Shown piece by piece: positions 22,226 through 34,510 of a DNA stretch of 64,000 nt (position 1 is its first letter; each line of letters opens with the position of its first letter). The DNA comes from Crambe crambe (taxonomy: Eukaryota; Porifera; Demospongiae; Poecilosclerida; Crambeidae). The notes under the pieces were generated by a model that saw only the letters and a list, made by a program, of their open reading frames with translations, did not search any database and was not told the origin of the DNA. The stretch lies in assembly GCA_963924555.1 (NCBI GenBank), contig OZ004587.1, positions 1,922,001 through 1,986,000 on the forward strand, written 5' to 3'. A program made the position numbers and the translations under genes.

Positions 22226-23147
22226 ATTGGCTGCTAGCTATACAGCTACAATTCAGTTAAATCATTTCATTAATGGAGACAGGAAGTGAATGCAAATCAG
22301 GATACAATATAAGATTGCTGCTTATGAGGCTATAATATACCTCTAAAAGGTAAGTAGAACCCCTTATAGAACCCCTTATAATAGCATGCAGACACCTTCA
22401 TGAACATCTGTGCTATAGGGTGAGTGAAGTTCCACTCACCATCATTGCTACACACCTTCATGTTCAGGTTCTTTTTAATTTTGTACATCGTGGCTTACGT
22501 CCAACCCCTGTAGCTGTTATTCAGGTTGTTGGTATGCATGTTTCTATACTATGCATGTTTGGTATGCATGTTTCTATATATCCTATTTCTGGCGCATGCG
22601 CAAGCAGGCCCTATTTTCCCCCCTCTTCTCACCCCCCCCCCCTGAAAAAATGTAATGCTGTTAATCAATGAACCTGGATTGATATGAAATAGACATGCTA
22701 ACAGCCAAATAGCCATCAGCAACTCCCAGTGCAGAGCTGTGAGATACCAGTAACTAGCTAATTCTTTTCAAAGGCTAATGGTAGATCTCCATAGCTATTC
22801 ATATGCTTCTCTTTTATGTTTAACTTGTACATCTTATACCTTATGTGTATAGTTGTAAAATGTTTGGAAACACTTTTTGTCTGACAATAGGAAGTGTCCC
22901 TTCTTGGCCACTGTATAGCTATAGCTAAGTATTTCAACTATAAAGTAACTAATCAGTGGAAAATGAATTTTTAACTCAACAATATGACAAAAAAATGGCC
23001 CAATCTGCACTTACTGTGTTTAAAAAGTATGACCATAATCAAGATAATAACTGACACACAACTATCTAACAAGTTTACAGGCAATGTTAAACCATGTTAT
23101 ATGTAGCTACTATAGCTAGGTACAGTTAAAGTATCTCTGTTTATGTT
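22226..23147. other. Spacer between genes C and A
   Basis: No gene. From about 22.7 kb the sequence aligns with 50.8-51.2 kb (shared blocks such as aacagccaaatag, gagctgtga, gtatagttgtaaaatgttt), marking the left part of the segmental duplication. Confidence 0.6.
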
Positions 23148-26100
23148 TCAATTAACACACTCATATATAATAGTGTCTGCTTCTTGCTGGACACTCATGA
23201 TGGCATAGGACTCATTTGGCTGCATTGCTCCAGGAATAGTCTTGGCAGGAACTATAGGCTTCTTGTGCACTTTGGGTTTTTCTTCAATGTGACACTCTCC
23301 AGTACGGTTGGAATAATGTGCCTCTCCTTTAGTTGCATTGGGATTCTTGGATGATTTCATTCTAAATCATTTTAATTGAGTGTAAAATCCATGCATGTAG
23401 CCTACTTGCTGGTTATACCACTTGGCTATGACCCATGCATGTTTTGTATACTCTGGGCATGTGAAGCCACAATGGCTACTGTCATTAACTTACCGGTACA
23501 TTAGAAACACAGTCATGACGAGAAGTGCTACCAAGAAGGCACAAGATAGTGCTCCTCCGAAAAAGAGTCCAACATATATACCATCAGAGGAGTCACCAAT
23601 ATTAGCTGACGTAATAAGAACTTCAGTTCCATTCAAGTTGAGGGATACAGCAGATGCTGATAGTTGAGAAGTAAGTGTGGATGCAGTTTCATCACCACTG
23701 TCACTCGAGAACACCACCAAAGTTGAGAAAGTAACAATTCGGGCACCATTGCATTGCAGTGAAGAGTTTTGTAAATCATTAACAGATATGTTGCAAGAAC
23801 AGTCTTCTCTCAGTTTAGCTACAACACTTGATTTGACTATTCCCGTGAAAATCTTTAAGATAAAACCCACATAACTACATTATGCCATGATTACAATTAT
23901 TAGCTATTTGCATTGAAGCAAAGAAGTGCTCATGAAAGTAACTATAACTTACAGTATCTTCCCTACACTCCAAAGATCCTCTCACTTGGAACTGTATCCT
24001 CAAACGAGCTATGAATAATATAATGATAATGCATTGAGCTATACTAAATAAAGGTTCAGTCCACACCTTTCTCTTTGATCATCACTTCCAACAAGAATAT
24101 TACTCCAGTGGCATTCACTCTGCACTGATAAAGGCCAAATGCACCAGTTCTCACTGAGAGAGTGGTACCAGTGGTTCTTTCAAGAGTGATGTTGTTCTTC
24201 ACTATGGAGATACTGGACATTGGAGGATACCTAATAGTGGCAGAACACCTCAGGACAGCCACTTCACTTGAAAATAGATCATCATTATAAGCAGAGAAGG
24301 AGTGGTTGAAGGAATCTGCATAATGAATTCGAAGGTCATAAAAAATTATGTAGCTAAAATATTTCTACCACTTACCATAGTACTTCACTTCAACACTTGT
24401 TCTTGCTAAAATCACTCGATTGTATGATAACTGTGTGTAATAAGAAGAGCATTCTTGATTCATATTCCACACAAGCAGTGCTTCATAAATTCCATCATGA
24501 AGGTAGGTAGAACTAGTGCGTCTTAGATCTCTGGAGATAAAGTTTCGATTCCGTACACGACTTGATGATCCCACAGAACGGCCATTGAAGTACCAGACTA
24601 TATCAACTTCACTTGGTTCAATTGATGTAGCAAGTTGTCCCACAGCCTTAAGAGTGAAGTTATCACCATTTGTGAAAGTAATAACACTCTCTATTGCACC
24701 ATTGAACTGTATGTCAATTTCAGGTTTCCTATTCATCACCTCTATGATATGTATATATAAATGTGTATAGGTGCTTGTAGCCCAATGTGTGGGCAGATCA
24801 AAAGTGCCAGCACATACAATATATCAAGAAGACCTGGTGAATATATATATTCACCAGGAAGTGGCCAAAGGAATATATACCCCAGAAAGTAGAACTGATT
24901 GAAAAGCTGGCTTAAGATTAAACCCGCCTCAGTTCTTGGCACTACTTAGCTGTTACAACCATAGTAACGCAAGAGTAATCCTCTTCAGTCTTGTTGGGTT
25001 TCAACTAGAAAACTAAGACTTGAAAATCAGTAACATCACTAAGTATACCATCAAATTCTTTTTCTGTCTTCCTTGCTGCATTGTTAATGTTCACAATGAA
25101 GTTTTGTGGAGATTAAAGCTAGCTGTGTATGTCGAATCTTCTTAGCAACGGTTTCCAATGCACCATGAAGACATCACTGTTACTAACTACTAGCTTCTTA
25201 GCAACGGGTGGGAAAGAGACAAGAGGCAGGATTTGGCTAAGACAGTTAGAACACACCCCCTTGTGTTGTATGGGATATATTCGCCTGCACCCTCGGGCTT
25301 GGACGAATATATCCCATACACCACTCGTGGGTATGTTTCATGTCTAATCTGGTTCTTGCTCTATTGATAAAGCCAAGACTAATTCAAGGATGCGGGACAA
25401 AGCTATAACTAAATCTGTAAGTCAGGGAATCTGCTATGAAAGTTGATAGCTATATTTACCTTTTGTGTTGGCGAGGAACTTTACTGGTTTACATAAAGGA
25501 TAGTGTCTTAAGGTCTTTAGAATCATTTTCTCGCAAGTACTATCATAAGGGTTGTTCAGGAGCAGTCCATCATATCTCACTTCATACTCCCCAGCAATTC
25601 TATTGGTTGTGGTTAATGTTTTGTTGCCATTGGAGATGATTGTATTGGAAGAGTTACCAATTAAGTTGCCATTAAAGTACCAATTCAAATTTCTCATGAT
25701 GTATTTGGCACTATCAGAAGTAATATTCACTCTCAACGTCAAGTTATTCTGTTCCTCCAATTCTATAGGAGACACTTCGAGAACAGGGATCAATAAATCT
25801 ATAATTTTATTCAAAATTATAGCAATAACTGTTATACTTCAAACATTCATACCTTTTAGGTTGATAACAGTCCTACCGACAGCCAAAAAATGACCATTAA
25901 TATAAATACTGCAGAAGTAGTAGCTTGTTTCATAGTGTGTCACATGAACAGTCAGTGTCACATTGGGACTGGAAATAGAGGTGCTCCAACCTCCATTTCC
26001 TCTCCACCAATACCTCAGTTGTACTGGTCTACCTATTGATGGGTCAGGGTTTATGGAGCAGTGCAACTTAACAACACTACCAAGTGGAACTAGACCAGTT

Positions 26101-29100
26101 ATGTTTGAAGTGACTGTTACATGGAAGACTGAACCTGCAATGTATAATATATATATCCACATTACATATGTAATCATACCTATAAGTCTTATACTTCAAC
26201 TATGAACTAGGGCAATGTGGAACATTTGAGTCACAGCGAGCGAGCAAGCAAGTTAGTATTCCTATAGGCTCTTGATACTCAACTCCTTGTGGGAAAATTT
26301 TGCTGTTGAGTTATGTAAGCGGCATACATAATGCTTATCACACCAATTCACTTAGTTATAGCTAAGCCACTTATGACTGTAGAAATCAATCAAGGCAATT
26401 ACAATTGGAGCACATGCATTATGCACCCAGGTGGGTGCTACTATTACACAACAGGTACCGTACATACGCCTGGGGCATTTTGGAGTGTAGACCTAGATGT
26501 ACATATCTACAATTTCAATAAGCCATGACCTGAGAGTCAGCTCGCTCGCTCTGCTCACTCGCTGAATGAAGTGATAAGATATGTACCAATTTCATAAACA
26601 CACACTAAGAAAAATCACTTCTGAGGGGCTAAGGCTGTACGATTCTACATGGATCTACCTTGACATAAAACTCCAACTTCTTTTCCATGATAACAACTAG
26701 ATGTGTTCCATTGATAGTGATGTGTACATGAGTTTATGCCTTGAATAATATAATTGCAACTGACTCGGGGAAGAATTGGATTGTTTCCTGTTCCATAGAA
26801 TCCTCCATTGATTGCAAATGATCCTATACACAAAATATCACATGCAGTAATGCAGCCATAGACATGCATGGACTTATCATACATGGGGCACATTCTGGGG
26901 CCCTCATTTTACAGTGAAGCTTACTCTGACCACTTACAGGCCAAGAATAAGTGATCTTTAGAGGGAGGTGATTTTTAGGGATGTAGGTGAATCCTGTCCT
27001 CTAGCAATGAGATCAATGGAGACACAAACTACTTTTCTCTGTACAAGGTTATGGTCAGACTTTCTTCCCAGTTGGCACATCAAAGCTTGCGCAGAATGCT
27101 TTTTAAGAGTAAGGTGAGTTGACTCTAACACTGGAAGAACAAATGCAACAGAATCGATTCAAACTTTCTTCCAGCAATTTTCTACTCATAATGATGGTGA
27201 CATAACAATTTGAAGTGCACGGAAATATAGCAAGTCCCCTTAATTCTGGGGATGGTGTACATTTATATCAGGCCCTTTTGTTCTCCCACTCCGTGAAAAA
27301 GCTGGACACTTGGGTACGAGGTTACTCCTGTTCGTAATAAAGCTCTTTTTCTGTAAGTACAACCATAACTACATTCACTGGCACAAGATTCTACAAGGGT
27401 TTAGCCCATGCACTAACTTGTGACCTCTATCTGGTAAATACATGAGTAATGAGCAAAATATATACCTGGTAATGGGTATCCAAAGAGCTGTTTGCAAGAA
27501 ACTTGTGTTTCATAGATGCCCCAGTCCCAATCACAAACACTGACCCACATGCCACTGGTGCAGATTTCCACTCTTCCCTCCATGTTATTATTGTTGGAGG
27601 AATTGGCAAGTCTCACATCACCTGAGGTACATTCACGACTAATTTGACTGGAATTCCCTTGACATGTCACAGCAGCTGCTTGGTAGCTCATATAACTCAA
27701 GGCACTAGTACCAGAAGATTGTGAGAGTGATAAGCGTGTATTGTAGTTGCAGTTCAGGAGAGTATCTTCACTCCCATTGCAGTATATTCGATAATATAAG
27801 TGAGGTAATCTGCTTTGGGTTGTGGGAACATAGTGGTACTGAGACCCTAATCAGTGATAATAGATACTGTATTGGACTGTATTATGAACTGGATGGGTGT
27901 GTGTCAAAAAAGGTCACAAACAAGAGAGCGTACCCCTCCTAATTCCAATAACCACACCCATATTACCCAATTACTCTATCCCCACATTCTCCATTACTCT
28001 ATCCCTAAGTAGGGATCTTCAGTTGGGTAATATGGGTGTGGTTATTGAAATTAGGAGGGGTAGGCTCTCTTGTTCATGACCTTTTTCGACACATAGATAC
28101 TTATTTATTTTTTTCCTTTATAATATTAATTTTAGTTCAAAGTGCTGACTTATTGTAATCAGAATTCCTGAATGATAAGAGCAGCATAACATCTGTACTG
28201 GGTTGCCTCTATTCTCCTGTAATTTACAGGGGCTGCTCCCCCTGGTTGACTAATGAACAATGGCTGTATGGCCATGGGTGCCAACCTTCACTAGCCCTGA
28301 GTGCTGTAGACAACTGGGGCACTAATAACTGTTGGCTTGCTAAGGGAGGTTGTAGAGTGCTGAAATGGCTCAGTGCCAGAATGGCTGATTAATCAGTTAA
28401 TCAGCCATTCTGGCACTGAGCCATTTCAGCACGCTACAGAGGTTGCCCAGTTGCCTGTTAATTAAATGTTGGCCATAGCTGGCTGCTTTTGGACACAAAT
28501 AACTATTGGTTAACTATAGCTGGCTGCTTACTGCTGGCTTTGCACTTGCATGTGTGCAATGGTGCTGCATGTTAACTTTAGTTTAAAGTTTGACATATGA
28601 ACACACCATGCAGAATTAGGATGTGGGGATGTATAATGTTCTAACAATGAGCACGAATGATATGATCCACTACTTACAGTCCCATGGATATCCTAACTGA
28701 CGACACACCACTTCTGCATTACTCCAGGATGAACTAGTCAGAGTTCCCCATGCACCATCCAGACAGATCTCCACCACACCCTCACTCCTCATACTTCCAC
28801 CAGTCAGACGTATAGATCCATTAACACAGTTATCAATAGCTGTATATGTCATCATTACAGTTATTAAATTTAATATAGCATTTTCCCAACTAACCATAAC
28901 AGCCAACGATCACTGAATTAGATAAGTAACAACTTGAACTGAAGTATCCTTGGACAAACCCATAACTGCAGTCCCGAACAAACCTTGGATTTACTCTGTT
29001 GCTACATGTAACATTTATTAGAGTAGTATTAGTGGTAGGAGAAATCCTATTGTGGCCAGAAGAATACAGAGTAGCTGTGGATTAAAGGTATTGGAGTTAA

Positions 29101-32100
29101 TGTACCAATAATATACAACAGTACTGCATAATTATCTATATATATATACTGTACTTTTTTCAACCAACATGCCCCAGTTGTTTAGGTGTTTTGAGGGCAG
29201 CTAGGAGGCAAGTTTCCATAAGCTCTTTAAATATTTAGCTAGGTGCATTCATTTACACTTATGTACCAATATTTTCATGTCCAAGAAGTTGTTTACAGAA
29301 AACCCTGCTATCAGTTTCATCCCAATTCCGATAGCATATGTTTGCCCATAGTCCATTAATACACACTTCAGCTGCACCATCTGCTCTGCTGTAACCTCCA
29401 TACAACCTCACATCACCATGCTCACACATGGTAACTATATTATAGTAGAGAAAGAATCAAGAACATGCACTGTGCTATTGTATAGCATGATATTTCATGG
29501 GGTAAAATTATATGGTTCTCACTTCAATTTTTAACCCACAAATAATATTTCATGCTACATAGTAAGAGATCAACTATATACCATCACAGTGAACTCCAGC
29601 ATCCTGTCCAGAGGAGCAAGTGTGATACCCAATTTGTGAATTTCCATATGAGCATTCTGTTAGATTCCTCTCATGACCTCTGCATCCAACACTACTCAGT
29701 AAGTAAGGGCCAGATCCCTCACCATAAACCTGGGATGTTATGGCTATGCTATCTGCAAGCAAACAGTGATTGATTTTATTCTTATACTTAGCTATATTCT
29801 TACTTTCTCCTTGGAATCCTAACTGTCTACACACCACAGCAGCATCATTATTACTCCATCCATAAGTGCATATGGACCCCCACACTTCTCTGTAGCACAT
29901 CTCTACTCGCCCTTCACTGGAACTGTTTCCTCTAACAAGACGAACCTCTCCGAAATTGCAAGTATGGACTGTACATATAACAAAGAAGGTGCAAAATTAA
30001 TCTTTTTTCTACAATACAGTATTCCATTTATATACAAACTGAATACAGGGTGTATTCAAAAGCTACATAATATGCCATTTGGCATTAGTGGTGGCATTTC
30101 TCCTTCTCTCCCTATATCTGCTGGATGGAAGGAATTACCTGGTGATGGATTTATCTGGCACCTCACACCAGCATCACTGGAGTGACTAGTACCATAATAA
30201 TAACTGCCAGATGGACAGTCTACTAATCTTCTTTCAGATCCAGTACACCTCACATTATATATCAGAATTGGTCCCACACCAGGTCCAAAAGTTGGCAGTG
30301 TAACTCCTGTATGTCATAAGAGTATTATTATTAATTTTATGGTGTAGCAACTTATCAATGGTGAACTGTGGATTTCTATAATGTCATAGTGTGACTTCTA
30401 TCAAACTAACTTGTTACTATTCCATTTGTTTGAAGCAATCGAAGTTGTCTGCAGGCCACCTTAGCATCATTGAAGTCCCATCCTGAACGACTCACAGTTC
30501 CCCACATTCCATTAATACTGCACACCTCCACTCTCCCCTCAAACAGATCCCTACCACCAGAAAGACGTATTGCCCCAGGAGAGCATTGATTGATATCTAT
30601 GAATTACATGTATGCTGATATAGGAGCCAGGTACACTTCACATGAATACATAACCACTTCACATGCATACTTCACATGAATGCATAAACCATGCATACTT
30701 TATAATGAAGCTAAATTTTATAGCTACCTGCAAGGTTTCCTCTGCAAAAGATGTTAATTTGTTGATAAAGACCAACTGAGTTATCAAGTTGGCATAACTG
30801 ATCAGACACATAGTTACAGTTGAGTAGAGAACTCTCATTTCCAATACAGTTGTAGGCATTACTGGATGGTACAAAGCCTATGTGACTGTTTTGTGTCTTG
30901 GAAGCAAACACTATGATTATAACAAAATGACCAGAATGAATTACCAGAAGAATAGTGTTTGCAAATGAATCATAAGCTATAAAGTATAGCTAAAGAAGAA
31001 TTTAGTCTTCATATGATAATAATGCATGGACTGGTCACATGAATTGTACCTGCTTGGGTGGCAGGATATCCAAGTTGTCTGCACACAACAAAGGAGTCCT
31101 TATAGTCCCAATTCCTATTGCACACTCTGGACCATGTTCCACTAAGGCAGACTTCAACATTACCTTGTTGTGGAACCAATCCACCAGTCAAACGAACAGC
31201 TCCACTTGGACCTATAAGTTTAAGAAATGACTATGTATGTGCACAAGATATAAGTATGTGGAGGCACTGTGTTTCTCTTGCACTATTTAGAATGCTATAT
31301 AGTGATGGATCACATACATGTAGCTGATGTATGGCAGCTATTATAAATTCACTTGAGATTAATTGTTCTTGTCCCAAGTGTCCTTATTTGTCAAACATGA
31401 GTCAGCTATCACAAATTCACTTGAGATCAACTGTTAATTCTTAATTATCCCAAGTGTCCTTATAGATTTATCAAACATGAGTCAGCTAATTCTTTTTAGT
31501 ATTGATTTGGGGATGAGAGCTCGAGTGAATTTATAATAGCTGACTCATGTTGTACAAATCTATAAGGACACTTGGGATAATTAAGAATTAACAGTTGATC
31601 TCAAGTGAATTTATGATAGCTGACTCATGTTTGACAAATAAGGACACTTGGGACAAGAACAGAGTGAATTATGCTACTCTCAAGCTGATTTGTTTGACAA
31701 TTGAACAGCATCATCAACTTGTGGTTATAAATTGCAGGTATATTAAGTTCTTGAGAGCATTATAATATAGTTAGTTAGGATTAAACAGTTTAGGACTATA
31801 AAATAATTACTAACTTACATTACATGATTCAATTTTAGGCTACACAAACAAAATTCATTGTTTCTCAGGCCCACCCATCCAGAACTATGATGTCAGTGTG
31901 GTCATGCATGCACATGTTGCCATTGAATCTTGCCAGCTGCAGGCTATGATATAGCTAAGAAACATGGCTGCTTTTAAACTGCAGTTATGCCAAAATTACA
32001 CAGTGGAGTGTGCTTCAAGGAGACTGGTGGATGAGAATGAAGGCCATATAGGAAGTGGGAGTGGTTTCAAAAGTGTACAATGACTTTTGTGATTTGTTTA

Positions 32101-33533
32101 GCTCAGATAAAATGTTGCAGCCACCCTCAAACCCTTCCCTTGGTATCTGTGATTGTGCATGGAATTCTGGTAGTATTGATAGTGAAAGAAAAAATAGCTA
32201 CTGATCTGTAACTATAAGTTGTAACTAGCTAGTTATGTTTATCACACCTTCAAGGTTTTATTTCACTTTGATGATGTTACACAACACTAAAAATATAAAC
32301 ATATAAGTGGCGGTTTAAATTCAAAGTTTATCTATACTAAATGCACTGTTTAATTAGCTTGCTATTACACTTTTCATCTTTTACATGTGTAATTAGTTCA
32401 TGCATGGTAGGGTAGATATACAACATAATGTGAGAGATTATCATGTAAAATTAGGTGTAACTAAACATGTTTATCATTTTATTATATCATGCCTTCAAGG
32501 TTTTATTCATAAACAATGCCTTTTACAATAAGAACAGAAAAATTGTTTTCTTTATGAGTGGTTTTCAGTGAGTGAGCAAGTGAAGTATTTCTATACCTTT
32601 TAGAGCTGATAGGTTCAAACTTGGCTCTTTAGCTAAGATTTTGCTGTTATGATGTTTATAGTCAGACAGTGGAAGCTGCAATACTTACCACATGTGCCCA
32701 CAAGCACTTCGATAAGCCTAGTGCCTACAATCCACTTTCAGATAAGGGAAAAACATTTTCATGAAATGAAAAAAATATATATAGGGATGACTGAAGTAAG
32801 GAACAAGGGTAGGGGAGAAGGATGGAAGGATGGAAATAGGATGAGTCTTAGTTCTGTATATCCAGACAACAATCCCTACATATATGCCAGATGACATAGC
32901 TAGCTGCTAAATCCTAGTGCCATTTCAAAGTGCAAGAAACCGTTCCTTTATAACTGCTGTAGAGCTTACATGTTGGGCAGGTGATCAGAGTTGGTTCACA
33001 AGAGGAGGATCTGGAATAATCGTAGCTTCCGCAATCAGCTATAGTAGCCTCATCTCCATTACAGTAGAAATGATATATTGAATAATTACCAGTAAGTCTG
33101 GTTCCTTCTGCATGGTATAATGACAAAATAATATTGTCAGTAGCTGTATGGTGTGTGATTTGTGCACATGGGGGTTAGTCATAAAAGCAATGGAGATGTA
33201 CTGTACACATGAATTGGGCTGCAAAGTGTAACTAATTTTACCCGAATATGAGATCCCATTGGTGTTATATCCTAACATACGACATATCACTGATGCAAAT
33301 CTGCTGCTTTGAGTTCCACAATAGGTCTGCCAGCCCACAGGAATGAGTAACTGCAGTGTGCCGTTGTTGCGACTGGAGCCACCATCCAGACGTACATCAC
33401 TAATCTTAACACTTTGAGCTGACACTGCAGGCATATCAAAACTAGTAAGCATTTATGGCTATAGCTAGTTACCTGAATGCTGAATTAATCCTGGCAAGGC
33501 TAACATAGCCATCATCAGAAAGTAGACAACCAT
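23148..33533 (-). CDS. Receptor A: SRCR-Ig transmembrane receptor with ITIM-like tail, 1445 aa
   Basis: Twenty-one exons join in frame: 33533-33473, 33424-33242, 33107-32970, 31211-31050, 30910-30728, 30596-30411, 30306-30139, 29968-29804, 29752-29582, 29434-29267, 29074-28895, 28839-28678, 27846-27466, 26823-26659, 26134-25853, 25798-25460, 24741-24376, 24315-24067, 24008-23953, 23852-23494, 23361-23148 (4338 nt). The product starts with a hydrophobic signal peptide (MVVYFLMMAMLALPGLIQHS). Seven SRCR domains follow, each split between two exons (VRL...GRVE.C...W...CRQLG, then C.G.E..L..C). Four Ig-like domains with many N-glycosylation sites come next. A CSC...C juxtamembrane region, one transmembrane helix and a roughly 70-residue tail ending TIIYECVN complete it. 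Nearly all introns are phase 1. It is presumably a cell-surface recognition or adhesion receptor; the ligand is unknown. Sponge SRCR receptors are known, but I do not recognise this exact layout. Confidence 0.9.
24833..24858. repeat. Perfect 26-bp palindrome in a receptor A intron
   Basis: cctggtgaatata / tatattcaccagg is an exact palindrome. The same sequence is at 52938-52963 in receptor B, so it predates the duplication. Confidence 0.85.
25267..25320. repeat. Hairpin, 17-bp perfect arms, receptor A intron
   Basis: tgtatgggatatattcg (25267-25283) pairs exactly with 25304-25320. The copy in receptor B (about 53398-53452) has several changes that break the pairing. Confidence 0.85.
26220..26580. 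repeat. Insertion with imperfect inverted ends in a receptor A intron
   Basis: cagcgagcgagcaagcaa at 26235 and the reverse complement of gctcgctcgctctgctcactcgctg near 26541-26565 form imperfect inverted ends. Nothing coding lies inside. Confidence 0.4.
27899..28097. mobile_element. Foldback MITE in a receptor A intron
   Basis: Long inverted arms run from about 27899 and back from 28097: gtgtcaaaaaaggtca, caagagagc, taccc...cctaatt, aataaccacacccatatta and complements, with a short interior. The ends (tgtgtgtcaaaaa, acaagagag) match the foldback at 59221-59532, so both belong to one family inserted at different places. Confidence 0.8.
28352..28437. repeat. Palindrome, 41-bp arms with one mismatch
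   Basis: Arms 28352-28392 and 28397-28437 pair across a 4-base loop (tcag) with one mismatch. The stem contains gaaatggctcagtgccagaa. It lies in the intron between the two halves of SRCR domain 6. Confidence 0.93.
31336..31671. repeat. Compound foldback with internally duplicated arms
   Basis: A unit containing tcacttgagat, cccaagtgtcctta and aaacatgagtcagcta is present twice in one orientation (31336-31490) and twice in the opposite one (31520-31671), around a short centre (ttttagtattgatttgggga). In receptor B (60853-61090) only arms in one orientation remain. Confidence 0.85.
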
Positions 33534-34510
33534 GTTGGCTAGTGGCTACAGCTACTGAACTATCATTAGCTGCAGAATTATCCTATCATATAATCATTAA
33601 TAACAGCTAGTGACAGGAAGTAAAAAAATCAGGGGACGTGGTTAATAAATCATTCAGGGTACAATGGTACATTTTACAGTGCTCAATTTTTTTTTTGCTT
33701 GACCATGCCCACTTTGTTTATAGCCATGCATGCATGCACCACTGACATTGTTTTATTACTTCTCCTTATTTAAGCACACTATAGAATACCTGAAATAATT
33801 ACATACAATATCAGAGTAGTATGTAGCTACAGGGCTGCATTGTAAAAATGAAAGCATTATAATAGATACTCAATACACACACACTATAGGTGTGCAGTGT
33901 ATTATTACAGTGTACTAAACAGACCTTGAAGTAGAGTGCATGGTGGAGTCCCTTTAGCCAGGCATGCTACCCCATTGTAGAACTATAGCTAGCTATCTAG
34001 CTAAATTCAGGATCCCACAATCTAAACCATAATATTATCCCATGCAGACACTTGCTAATTAGGTTGCATGCCTCAAATTATAAGTTGTATGCCTCCTAAG
34101 TCCCGGAAACTCATAATCATACAGTGAAATTTTCTCCCTGTAGCTATACCTTTGCACTCCAAGGAAAAAAACAGTGTTGCTGTGTTCTGATTATGAGTTT
34201 AAAGCATTATAAAAGTGCACAGTTACAGGGATAACTGGTCTGGACTAAAGGTCATGCACAGCCTACATTCCTGTTATCAAACTGTAATGGATAGTAAGCT
34301 ATACCCTAATACTATTGGACACGAGGAGTACTACATACCTTGACCTCTAAACAGTTTTATGTCTCGTATAAGAGGCTGATGAAAAATATATTTGAAGGGC
34401 ATACACACAACTGTAAGTATAAACTCTAGCTACAAGGAGTAAACATCTGCTCTTTTGCTCTAGTAACACACACTGTTTATTGTTATAAAAATCCACAAAC
34501 AATTCTTTTT
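33534..34510. other. Upstream region of receptor A and spacer
   Basis: No gene. It is highly similar to 62891-63852, including the poly-T tract and gcttgaccatgcccactttg. It must hold the promoter of receptor A, but I could not pick out a specific element. Confidence 0.55.

Noticed and set aside
34220..34242. acagggataactgg, matching a universally conserved large-subunit rRNA segment
   Set aside because: The match is about 14 bases with no rRNA-like flanks, and the paralogous site at 63.58 kb lacks it; coincidence.
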